From the NCBI GenBank assembly GCA_002221725.1, contig NJFT01000087.1, forward strand, positions 62,001 to 126,000: a DNA stretch of 64,000 nt, given 5' to 3'. The translations under genes were made by a program, and so were the position numbers. Position 1 is the stretch's first letter. Each line of letters opens with the position of its first letter. Origin of the DNA: Scedosporium boydii (Eukaryota; Ascomycota; Sordariomycetes; Microascales; Microascaceae). Positions 24,466 to 33,593 of this stretch are shown here, one piece after another. Below the pieces are notes generated by a model. The model made no database searches and was not told the DNA's origin. It saw nothing but the letters and a program-made list of their open reading frames with translations.

Positions 24466-26620
24466 TCATGTGGCGACAAGCCTCAAATTCCCGTCTTCGT
24501 ATCTAAGCAATCTCGCTTTCGTCATGCTCGCCCTTTCGCTCATCTCCCCAAGCTTCTCTAAACTAGTCTGTTCCGCCACCGTCTCCCCGCTGAGCAGATA
24601 GTACAGATACGGCAGGATAGACGACTTCCAGACCTGGCCACGACTAGCCCTGTTGACGAGGATAGTGAGGAGAAGAAACACGGCAGCCGCTAGAACCACT
24701 CCAGCTGGTAGGATGAACCACGGCCAGCTCACGCGGACATATGTCTCCTCGCGGCACGATATCCCCTCAACCGTGACCGTGGTCGCATCGATCTCAGCAG
24801 CGACGTCGTTTTCGGTGCCGCGGAGGGCAATTTCTCTAGGCGTCACGCTGCGGATGTAGTCGGTCATGCGGTCGGCTAGGTTGCCCATCAGGTGGGATAA
24901 GTCGGCGCTGTGGAAGAGAGTGTTGGAGATGTCGAAGCTGCGCTGACCGCGCCCATCCGAGGCGCTGCCCGCGGCGTCGTCGGAATACAGGGTGGTGGTG
25001 AATAGGGCGACGAGGGTGGCAGAAATAGCGTTGACGTCTGCGTCGTTGATCACGAAGTTGTTAGTCAGGCTGTCCGCCGCGGGGAGAGTCCCATAAACGG
25101 CGTAAGTGACAGTGGGGGCGTTTTTGGCGAAGTAGTCCAAGGCCGTGTTGATATCCCGCAGCTCGTAGGAGGGTGTGTCCGGTGATCCGCCAGTGACGCT
25201 AAATTCTCGATATGTCCGCTCACAGAACCGGATGCTGCACTCGGAGACGATCCGGTCGGAGCTGACAGCTCCGCCTTGCTTATCCGGGGGGCCTTTCATG
25301 AGCGCAAAACTGGCGAGGCTCGCCGAACCGTTTCCACGAACGGCAGTCGCATCGAGGTTGGTCCAAGAAGAGGTTGCGGACATTCCCTTGCCGTATGTCG
25401 CTGACAGGTTGAATCCGCCTGGAGTCGTGACGTCGTGACATTGCAGGCCGAGAGGATGGATGCTCCGTTTCCAGGGGCGCACTTGCTCTCCGATTCCTCT
25501 GTGACATCCTCGCAAGATGTGCAGACACCGAGAGTGGACAGGCTGGGGAATGTGCAGTTTCCCGTGGGGCAGGAAAAGAATGAATCGCCGGCCTTTCCGT
25601 AAATCCCCATCAGAATGGCTCCCTACATCCCCGGCTTAATTTGCTGGGCTGTGGAAGTGTCAACTCGGCCATCGCAGTAGGAACTAAACAAAGAGGAGAG
25701 GGAAAAGAAAAAGAAGACTTGCCTCTGGCAAAAGTTGGGCGGACTGTTGTACCAGAGTCGTAGGCCTGGGCCCTGCGTATCCACGCTGTAGCGTCATCGC
25801 TGGGGACGGTTCGAGAGGGAAAGGAGACGATCTGCTGAGCAAATGGATCTATAGCTAAAGCTAAAATGGTGACGATGCAGCCGATGATCACTAAGGCGTC
25901 CCCTCTCCTAGAGTTCCACAAGAGACAAAAAGACCCCCAGGGCCCTTGGCTTGCGTCATCGAACTGTTGCATGTCGATAGTCTTACAGGCATCTCAGCGG
26001 AAGTATAGCCACTTGAATTGGCTGATGCATTCAGCGACTGGGTAGAGCAGAGCCGCTTTTGCAACTGTGGCAAAGATGGAGATCAACGTGTTGGGGTTGA
26101 TGGGCATACGCCATTGCGATAACGGCCTGTCAGCCGTAGTGCCCAGGACAGCAGCGATTGCGCCCATGCACGCGATGCTGAGGAGGAGACTGAGGCACTC
26201 AAAAAGCCAACTGTCCTCGCCGACATTGACGTCGAGGCAGGAAACTGACTTCGTGGGGTACGGTTCCTCCTTGTGGGAGGAGGAAGATGTGTCTATGAGC
26301 GGATCATAGTCCGGGTTGGAAACTTCAAGTCGCCGGGTCCCATCGGGAGGGACATGTGCTGCGGCGGCGTGGGGATGTGCTGGAAACAGCGGCTGGGGCG
26401 TCGGAAGGCCTGATAGCGGGACAGACCCGAACTGCGCGGGCTGGTTCATTGTGTAATAATAGCCGTAGGGCTGGGACGGATTCAACTCGACAAAACGGGC
26501 TCCGTCTTCGCTCACTTGGCCGGACACGGGCGGAGAATGATAGGGCATGAGGGGCGGTGATGCCCCTTCTCGTGAGGACATCATCTTCCTCGCTGGCAAA
26601 TGCGACGCGCGAAACGGCAT
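24466..26620 (-). pseudogene. DUF3176 family multi-pass membrane protein, disrupted
   Basis: Minus-strand gene with exon 1 at 26620-25723 and exon 2 at 25663-24466, joined by a probable 59-nt GC-AG intron (AG|GCAAGT donor). It shows the DUF3176 layout: a Pro-rich N-terminus, membrane helices (SLLLSIACMGAIAAVL; a second near LISIFATVAKAALLYP; a third near DALVIIGCIVTILALAI), the FDDASQGPWGS signature, a Cys-rich CPTGNCTFPSLSTL motif, and a C-terminal helix (WPWFILPAGVVLAAAVFLLL). Three lesions are present: TGA at 25994-25996, TAG at 25623-25625 (inside IKPGM-x-GAILMG), and an 8-bp tandem duplication at 25424-25439 that shifts the frame inside CNVTTPGGFNLS. Removing one 8-bp unit makes the two exons sum to 2088 nt, exactly 696 codons, which supports the model. 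Molecular function of the family is unknown. Confidence 0.85.
25424..25439. repeat. 8-bp tandem duplication causing a frameshift
   Basis: GTCGTGAC occurs twice in a row (25424-25431, 25432-25439) on the plus strand, equal to GTCACGAC twice on the coding strand. With one unit, the frame reads NVTTPGGFNL without a break; with two units, it shifts. Confidence 0.85.
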
Positions 26621-26905
26621 TTACCGGGACTTCCTACTCATATAAAAGCGAGAGATGATGACGCTGAAAAGCTATAGTTCATGGTTTGGAGCGAAGCAAA
26701 CTGCTGCTTTTGTTCTGCTCTCAGGGTCCTGTCCCAAGAATAAGATTGGGGGCTGAAACTGAGACGTATGCGCAGGCGCAGGCGCGCCAAGGTCCAATCA
26801 GGAAGATGGCAGTTAGTCGAAGGAATGGAGGGATTGAGCTCCGCCACATCCTCAGGGCTGGTGGTGTTGATGAGTTTATTGCATGCCATGCCGCATAGAG
26901 CATTC
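26621..26905. other. Upstream region of the DUF3176 gene
   Basis: About 285 bp with normal composition, probably the DUF3176 promoter and 5'-UTR. There are short unsupported frames only. It ends at the GTACT target site (26906-26910) of the solo LTR. Confidence 0.35.
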
Positions 26906-26910
26906 GTACT

Positions 26911-27362
26911 TCGTATTTAACAATTAAATCGCTATCGATTGATATTTTTCAACGGGGGATATCATTTTCTTTATTTCCTCTCTTCTCAAGAGGAGGAACA
27001 AGGTCATCATCATAGCTTCTTCACAGTTCATTTTTACAGCTCAATTAATTCCTTTTGGGGTCAGTTCTCATGGATCACCCTAAATGGTAACTTCCGACAA
27101 CTTCTCTGCTTGTTTCATGTGTTCCAGTGTCCTGCATTATACACTTGCATGATTCTTGACTTCCCCCTATTTACTTCGTAGAAGTCTCCTTTTTGCATGT
27201 TCTGCAGTCATTTCCACTGATCAACAATACCGACATCTGTCCGTTCCTGCCTTGGAGCTTTGCAGCAGCTTCTTGCTGGAATTGACTAGGCCACTTGACT
27301 ACCCATTTGCTTTCCATGTGTGTGATCATTGATGAGCGAGTAGGCTGCACTGCTCCGTTTCA
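26911..27362 (+). repeat. Solo LTR-like repeat (family D) inside the gene island
   Basis: 452 bp flanked by GTACT/GTACT (26906-26910, 27363-27367). It is related along most of its length to 63434-63925 and, inverted, to 3135-3655. The right end GGCTGCACTGCTCCGTTTCA is shared; the left end has lost the TG. CpA and TpG are still common, so this copy is not RIP-mutated, or has been little affected. An 80-codon frame inside it (26939-27181) is judged not to be a gene. Confidence 0.65.
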
Positions 27363-27367
27363 GTACT

Positions 27368-28333
27368 TTGCGCACTAAGCACATTAGCATAATTGTATTA
27401 GGAGGCACAGGCATCATGCCCATGTACAAGCTCATCTAGGCCATCTGCATAAACCAGACAATATTAAGATTATTTTGCTTCATGTGAATAATACGGAGAA
27501 CAGTATCCCTATGAGAGATGACCTTGATAGCTGTATATTTTAATATCCTAAGAAGTTTTAAGTATATTATATTTTGTCAGAACATCTCAGAGCCAACTTA
27601 CGGGAAGCTTGGTATGGAAGTTGCCCTGACCGAGCTGGACGTAGGTATCGTCCCTCATGTCATAGAGAAGACTCTTGCTCAATAGAAGCGCGACTGCTAC
27701 TTCGTATACGCCCTACGAAGCAGACAACCCTCGAATCTCCTCGCCTACATTTGCTTATGAAGCTCATATCCCTACCGAAACCAGACTATGACATTGTCCA
27801 CGCACCACCAGCAGAAGGCGTCAGAATGTACGAGCCGATGTTAACTTATTTTGGGACCATAATTTGGACGTCCTCGGTTCTGTTCCCCCATTGATCAACC
27901 ATCATCAACGCATTTAATTCTCCTCCAGTCAGGTCACCATTTTGGTTCAGTGACAAGGTGGGGGGCCGTAATTTCGAAACAGCAGAACACGAGGATCCGG
28001 CAGTCGTCCCGCATTGCCGAACAATCAAAAGAGTAACCCCCCCCCCCCGCACCCGCCCGGAAGCGGCGAGCGAGAGCGATGCTAATGGGGAATTGGGTCG
28101 ACGAGATTGAATTCCTCAGGGGGTCGGATTACAGTCTCTCGGGCATGCTATATAACTCCTCCACACATCTGTACCCCCCAGAGCGATATCTTGGGGCCTC
28201 TTCTCCCAACCCTCACAGATATCTAGTTGCTGCCGTGCCCTCGTCCCTCTACGGCGCCTTGTACTACTTGATTCACGCTTGATTGCTCACCTTCAAACGC
28301 TTTCACCATCTTAGTTCTCTCACCGCCCTCATT
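27368..28333. other. Intergenic region between solo LTR and CE1 gene
   Basis: It holds the possible GH10 scrap at 27574-27760, a C12 run (28037-28048), and a TATA-like GCTATATAAC (28147-28156) about 180 bp upstream of the esterase start. No intact gene was recognised. Confidence 0.4.
27574..27760 (+). pseudogene. Possible remnant of a GH10 endo-xylanase
   Basis: In one frame the sequence reads GMEVALTELDVGI, close to the strand that carries the catalytic nucleophile Glu in GH10 xylanases (ITELD). It continues to EKTLAQ-stop-KRDCYFV-A, similar to the LAQQxxDY segment that follows in GH10. Just upstream, in another frame, HLRANLRE fits the preceding helix, so a 1-nt shift would be needed. The rest of the barrel is absent. 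Its position next to an acetyl-xylan esterase fits a former xylan-degradation pair, but the evidence is about 40 residues. Confidence 0.35.
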
Positions 28334-29277
28334 ATGTTGACTGCACTTGCTGCGTCGGTGGTTACGCTACTTTGTATGGCCAATGGCGCTGCCTCCAGAG
28401 ACCTGACTTTCATATCCGACTGGGGCGAAAACCCAACCGGTCTTGAATTGCGTGCCTACTTTCCGGATCCTCTCCCCGAGAGTCCAGCCATTATTCTCGC
28501 GGTAAGTTCTACCCTTCGTCACGGCGTGGCGATGCCTGGACGCTGACACAAACATCATAGCTCCACGCCTGTAGCCTCTCGGGGATCCAGTATGAGGAAG
28601 AGAATAACTACACCGCCTACGCTGACGAGAGGGGTTTCATCGCCCTTTTCCCCAGCTCCTTGAACCAAGGCAATTGTTAGGACGTTGCCAGTCCCGAATC
28701 GCTGACGCACAGGAGCGGTGGCGGCGACAGCGCCGGCCTCATCAACATAATCCAGTGGGCCATATCCGAGTACAATGCCGACCCGGCTAGAATTTTCGTC
28801 ACCAGTTCCTCATCCGGCTGCATGATGACCAACGTCATGTGCGGAGTGTACCCGGATGTTTTCGCTGCTGCTTCCTGTTACTCTGGATTCCCTGCTGGCT
28901 GCCTCGCGGGGGCAGCTGGCTCAAGCGCAGAAACAGGCAACACAGCCTGCGCCTGGGGCGAGGCCAGGTCGAGTGAGGAGTGGGCTCAGGCGGTGTGGGA
29001 CATGTATCCCGGCTATAACGGGACATACCCACGGACAATGATCTGGCATGGCACAGCGGATGACATGATTCTGTACCCAAATCTGGCCGAGACCTTGAAG
29101 CAGTGGTCAACCGTTTTTGATCTGTCATTCACGAAGAATGTCATGGATGACCTGCACCCGGGGTACACTAAGATGATTTACGGCGATGGCATGCAGCTTC
29201 TCAGGTATTCAGCGGAGGGTGTTGGACATACTGTCCCTGCAGATGTGGAAGTCGATCTTGAATGGTTTGGCCTCTAA
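28334..29277 (+). pseudogene. CE1 acetyl-xylan esterase (PHB-depolymerase-type), one premature stop
   Basis: Exons 28334-28501 and 28561-29277 (59-nt intron, GTAAGT donor, ATCATAG acceptor), 294 codons. Residues 1-21 (MLTALAASVVTLLCMANGAAS) look like a signal peptide, pointing to secretion. The fold is that of fungal CE1 esterases that deacetylate xylan: LHACSL after the intron, GGGDSAGLINIIQW, nucleophile region VTSSSSSGCMMTN (usually TGSSSG; the first Gly is Ser), the Asp loop IWHGTADDMI, and the His loop EGVGHTVP, ending EWFGL. A TAG at 28678-28680 replaces the Trp of the family motif NCWDV. TGG-to-TAG is a CpA-to-TpA change on the other strand, as RIP makes. Otherwise the frame is complete, so the break is probably recent, or a sequencing error. 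Confidence 0.85.
28502..28560 (+). other. Intron in the CE1 esterase gene
   Basis: GTAAGT donor, CTGACAC branch-like site, CATAG acceptor; phase 0; splicing joins AIILA to LHACS. Confidence 0.8.
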
Positions 29278-30814
29278 AAGGCAGTCATGTATGATAGCCT
29301 CGCCCTAGCTGGGACTATGATTAAAAACGGAGCCCACTATAGATACATATGGAGGTGGTCCACCAGTCCACCGTTTGTCGGCATCCCCATGTTAATAGAT
29401 CCCTTTAGTTAGTAGAGAAACTATCGAGTGGCCCAGGGTGATGAGTTACAATTCCGACAATGCGCTCGAGAAAGCCTCAACTGAGACGCGGTTTTCGTAG
29501 GCCGTCCGTTCGAAACGGGCAGCCTTCTATTTTTGTCCTCCTAATATAAACCCCGCCCTTAAATTGCGGTGCGAACCAGATGGTTTTTGCTCTACCAAGA
29601 AGACCGAAAGTGGCAGGATCTGCTTCGACACCTGCGCTATCCTTTGCTAGACGTACAGGGAACAGCATTTAACAGCTCTCGAAGACATGAGGCAAAGATC
29701 TACGCTTGTTGTTGGATTGAGATGGACAGCGAGGATTCTATTCTTCCACTCATCTGTTTCTTCAAAAGACTGTCGTGGGCGGGCCCGGGCAGAGCATAAC
29801 GGGGAAAAGGCCAGAGCCGAGAGAACCTGGAGGAGAAATTTCGGCAGCATCTTGAAAAGAAAGGGGCGATAATCTCGAAACCAGTTGGTTATGCACCTAG
29901 ATGGCGCTTTTGCTAGGAGGGCCCTTCTAAAAAGTGCGCAAGTTTTTTTTTCCCCCTTTATTACGTCTGAACGGGGAATCGACGTCGACCTATTCTTGCG
30001 AGGATGATACACTATAGCGGCCTTGCATCTGACGTCCAAGGGAGTATTGCGCATACCGGATAAACATCATGCGGTCCGAATTAAATTGAGTGGAAAAGGG
30101 AGAGGGTGGAGCCATTGAGGATTAATGCGACGTACATCTCCCGTCTCAACGGTCCGACCCCGCAGGTGTAATATTATGGCAAAGGGGGCAAAGCCACAGT
30201 CCCAAACTATGGTCTTGGGCTCAAAATGACTGATCCCCTCAGCGTTTACCGTTATATGCTGGATTGTGGAGGATTGTGAAAAATCAACGGTGCAGCTCGG
30301 CCTTGTTTGGTGAGTCTTCACGGGGGTCCTTTCTTGGCAAAACCCCTCCCGATATCATCCATAGTTTGGGAGTTCCTGGCCTCGCTTCGGCGTTCTTTTT
30401 ATGTAGTATTCCAACTGTCATTCTGTGTTTCGAACAAAAAGCGGAAGGATATGTATTTCCCCCACTCTTCCGATCGTACAATTATCCCGAGAGCGGGCCC
30501 AGGATATCGGTCTTCTCTGGTCAGCGGCCTATTCACCTCCGCCAGACCCCCAGTTTCCCAGCCGATGTGCCAGGCACACTGTCTTCGATGTTCTGCTGCC
30601 ATGGAAGCCCGGCACCTATCACGGTCCTCCGAAGCCGCGGTTTACGGATGAACGCTCGCAGGCGTAAAGGGCCACGTCACAGCCGGCGCCGCTTTGAGAT
30701 ATCTCTTCACATAGAGAATTCTTTTGTAACCGCCGCCACCCGTGGCAGGCTTCTAGACCCGCGTGTACTGATCAAACGCCGCCCCCCATGACCCGAATCG
30801 CCACTGATTATCCA
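29278..30814. other. Intergenic region, no gene recognised
   Basis: About 1.5 kb of normal composition between the 3' ends of the esterase and acetyltransferase genes. The longest frame is 175 codons (30264-30791) with an unnatural, Arg/Pro/Ser-rich composition and no motif. A pyrimidine run lies near 29946-29959. Confidence 0.45.
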
Positions 30815-31605
30815 TCATAGATCCGGCACTTCCTTCACCTTCTTCACCACCCTGACAGGAGACCCCATCGCGACAGAGAAATCTGGAATGTCTTTCGTAA
30901 CAACGCTGCCAGCACCAATGGTGCATCCCTTTCCAATGGTGATCCCAGGCATAATTGAAGTGTTTCCCCCAATCCAGCAATCGTCTCCAATCGTAACGCC
31001 TCTTGCATATTCCAATAGGTCTCGCCGTGATTGCACATCCGTTTCGTGGGTTGCCGTAAAAATAGAGACGTATGGTCCCAACAGAACGCGCTTTCCGATC
31101 GTCACAAGGCCACAATCAAGAATAACAAGGCTAGAGGCGCACTCAGTAATCCGTGCCGAAGTATTTGGAAAAAGGATTCCACCCTGACGGGCTGGCTCAG
31201 CACACCCACCCAAAATTTGAATAGAAGCCATCTCCAATGGCGATATTACACCCGTAGTCGATGCTCATGGGTGGCTCGATGAAAGCCGTGCCCCCGACTC
31301 GACCAAACATCTGTTCGATCATTGCCTTCCTGTCCGCGAAGAGGGAGTCGGGAGTCGCGTCGTCTGGGAAGTAATTGTTGTACTTGTGAGTTAGTTGCCT
31401 GGCCCGGAACCGTGCCGCGATAAGTTCAGGCGCTTGATCATTATACCTAAAGACATCTCTTAGTTAGCACATAGGCCCAGGTACGGCCAGGTGTGGTGAC
31501 ATACAAGATGCCGGATATCATCCTCTCGTACGCTTCGCCCCACGGCACGTTAACATGGCTTCTTGCGAGCTGAATCGCGGTAGGGTCCTTCTTATCGCTG
31601 ACCAT
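30815..31605 (-). CDS. NodL/maltose O-acetyltransferase-like hexapeptide acetyltransferase
   Basis: Three exons on the minus strand: 31605-31505, 31446-31210 and 31130-30815. Introns are 58 nt (GTATGT donor, GCTAAC branch, TTTAG acceptor) and 79 nt (GTGGGT donor, CTAG acceptor). Total 654 nt, 217 aa. Residues about 12-70 form the maltose-acetyltransferase (Mac) domain (VPWGEAYERMISGILYND). A left-handed beta-helix follows: SIDYGCNIAIGDGF, LVILDCGLVTIG, the catalytic His in FTATHETD, VTIGDDCWIGGN, and IGAGSVVTKDIPDFSVAMGSP. Such enzymes use acetyl-CoA to acetylate sugars in the cytosol. Without the second splice the frame stops, and the splice restores the conserved SNFGLVILDC join. The gene is intact, unlike most neighbours. 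The physiological substrate cannot be told from sequence. Confidence 0.9.
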
Positions 31606-32414
31606 CGTGTCCAAATAGAGCTGCAAAAACGTGGGCGTAAGTAACCGATCCAGCCAAGGAGACTAGTATTTGGGGTTGAAGAGCAGGGCGCTTCGCTTCT
31701 CTATAGGTAGGTATACTGAGCAGGAATTCTACCCTAAAAGGACGCGCGGAAGTAATTGACCGACTCCGGTTAACCCTTTAGGTTCACATCGTTCATCAGC
31801 CGGAATAGCGGGCCGAGACTGGTCCTGATTGTTTACCCATCGGTGGTCGTCTGGATACTCGGCCGAAGCCACGTTGCGGATCCGGTGTGTCTTCCAGCTG
31901 CAGTCAACTGTAATGCCGAGTTGAGAAAAACTAACCCCTACAGAGTACATACGAAGTTGGTCCTTAACATTGTGACCGCGTTGGCCATATCGATATCGAT
32001 TACAGATCAAGTGTTGAGAAAAGGATCTCTCATCTGCATTAATTCTTCCATTATCCCTTGCGTCAATATTCCCCCTCTTTTCCCCTCTTTAGACCTTCAC
32101 GATCGAATTGGCCCTGTTGGTCCTGGGTGGACCGATGGGACTGCAGCAAGCGATCCTATCAGGTCTCCTCTACCCGCCACGCTACACGAGAAGCCATTAG
32201 TCGAAAAAAGCACCTTCTCCCCCGCATCCTCATTTGCTAGAGCTGACGACAAGAAGGTCTGTAGAAATAATCGCGCGTGATAAGAAAGGGCCTGGCCAGT
32301 AAGTGAGTCTCTCTCTCCCCCCCTCTCTCTCTCTCTGCGCGAAAGCCCTGTCGCGGGAGTTGTCTACTAACTTCGTAACAAAGCATCCCCAGCTTCAAGC
32401 GGGATTTTATCACC
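31606..32414. promoter_or_regulatory. Shared upstream region of two divergent genes
   Basis: About 810 bp between the acetyltransferase start (minus) and the acidic-protein start (plus). A CT-rich tract at 32309-32336, a frequent promoter/5'-UTR feature in filamentous ascomycetes, lies 80 bp upstream of the ATG at 32415. Short frames here are unsupported. Confidence 0.45.
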
Positions 32415-33269
32415 ATGAGCGACAATGAAAATGAATCGGACAACTACTCTATGGAGGAGGAGGAGGAGGAGGATGAGGACTCCGATCTCCCGACCTACTC
32501 TGCGGAGGAGATCGCCGACATCTTCTTGGACTTTTACAAATTCCTCACAACCCTCCACTACAATCCGGCTGACCTCAAAGTTGCTCCAGAGGAGGGATGG
32601 GGTCAGCTGATCCCCGACAGTTACGCTGAGATCAAGTCTGAGGAAGTCGTCGAGGTCCTGCGCCGACTCCCCTACTTCCAGCACAATGACCAGGCGTTCC
32701 ACTACAAGTCGTACCTAGTAGACTATACAGCCATCAACCAGGGCTTCTTTAGGGAAGAGGATGATAGAATGGAGTACCTAGAGATTTGGTATAATGCTAG
32801 AGAAATTATTGACCTAAAATACTATATTCATATCGCTTGGGGCTATGAAAGTTATAGTCACAAATTCATACTAAATGTCCTCCACAGCAAGATCACAGAG
32901 GACATGATCTACATACAGCAGCTTGATTATAAAGATATCCAGTCCTTCTTTAACAAATTGAAAGAGTAGTACAGGACTCTTTAACTGATCCTGTACATTA
33001 GCATGGAGACACTTGAAGCAGATAATGTGCCGGAGCAAGAGGGTGAGGTCATAGAGGAAGAGTTCAAGGCGCAGACAGATTCCCACTTCCCTATAGACTT
33101 AGACATCTACTACATTCAGCAGCTCTACTGCAAGCATGGCTAGCCCAAAGCTTTCAGAAGGGAGGAATGCTCCAAGGCCGTGAAGGAGCTGTTGGGCTCT
33201 TTACGAGCGCAGGGGCGAGATAGCTGGCCCGATGTATATCAGTCGGAGATCTATCTAAGGCGGGGTTGA
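32415..33269 (+). pseudogene. Uncharacterised fungal protein with acidic N-terminus, interrupted by three RIP-type stops
   Basis: The frame opens at ATG 32415 after a CT-rich leader. Residues 1-28 are very acidic (SMEEEEEEDEDSDLP), followed by a helical domain with DFYKFLTTLHYNP and RRLPYF. The open part ends at TAG 32967-32969. The same frame goes on without indels through TAA 32982-32984 and TAG 33141-33143 to a TGA at 33267-33269. It still reads like protein: ETLEADNVPEQ, FKAQTDSHFPIDLDIYYIQQ, and KAFRREECSKAVKELLG. All three inner stops can be explained by C-to-T at CpA (CAG, CAA, TGG). From about 32740 on the codons are visibly AT-biased. I recall similar fungal hypothetical proteins, but no function. 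Before mutation it was about 284 aa. Confidence 0.65.
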
Positions 33270-33593
33270 AGTTGGAGTCTGGGTACAGATGAGCAGTGAG
33301 GTAGTTATAAAGATAGAGAATGAAAATTGCCTTTATGACTCCCGGGCTGAATTTGGGGGGAGGGAGTATGGTCTGCTCACAGGGCATTAGGAGGGCAGCC
33401 CTCATTACAAGAGAAAAGAGTGCACACTAATATGATCGTAACTTCTGGTGAGAATGCCCAAAGTTGAGCGTGGATACAGTGAGACGAATATGGAATTAAT
33501 AACTAACGTCCTCGTACAAATTACCAGAAAACGTAAAATTGAAATGTTTATTATACTCTTCGAAACCTTTAGAAGGGAGGTTTCTACTCGCCA
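33270..33593. other. Short intergenic region between convergent broken genes
   Basis: The acidic-protein gene (plus) and the membrane-protein gene (minus) converge here. Composition is near normal. Nothing was recognised. Confidence 0.4.

Noticed and set aside
25994..25996. Treating the TGA as a real end of a short N-terminal protein and 25610-25972 as a separate gene
   Set aside because: The frame continues directly into the DUF3176 signature FDDASQGPWGS and no splice sites fit; one broken gene explains both.
26939..27181. 80-codon frame upstream of the esterase
   Set aside because: Lies within the family D repeat and is not kept in the copy at 63434-63925.
29500..29530. tRNA-like T-arm (GTCCG-TTCGAAA-CGGGC)
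   Set aside because: The hairpin forms, but there is no D-arm, no anticodon arm and no matching acceptor stem within 70-90 nt; the upstream sequence pairs poorly.
30264..30791. 175-codon open frame in the spacer
   Set aside because: No motif, Arg/Ser/Pro-rich, overlaps three other frames of similar size on both strands, and lies between two 3' ends.
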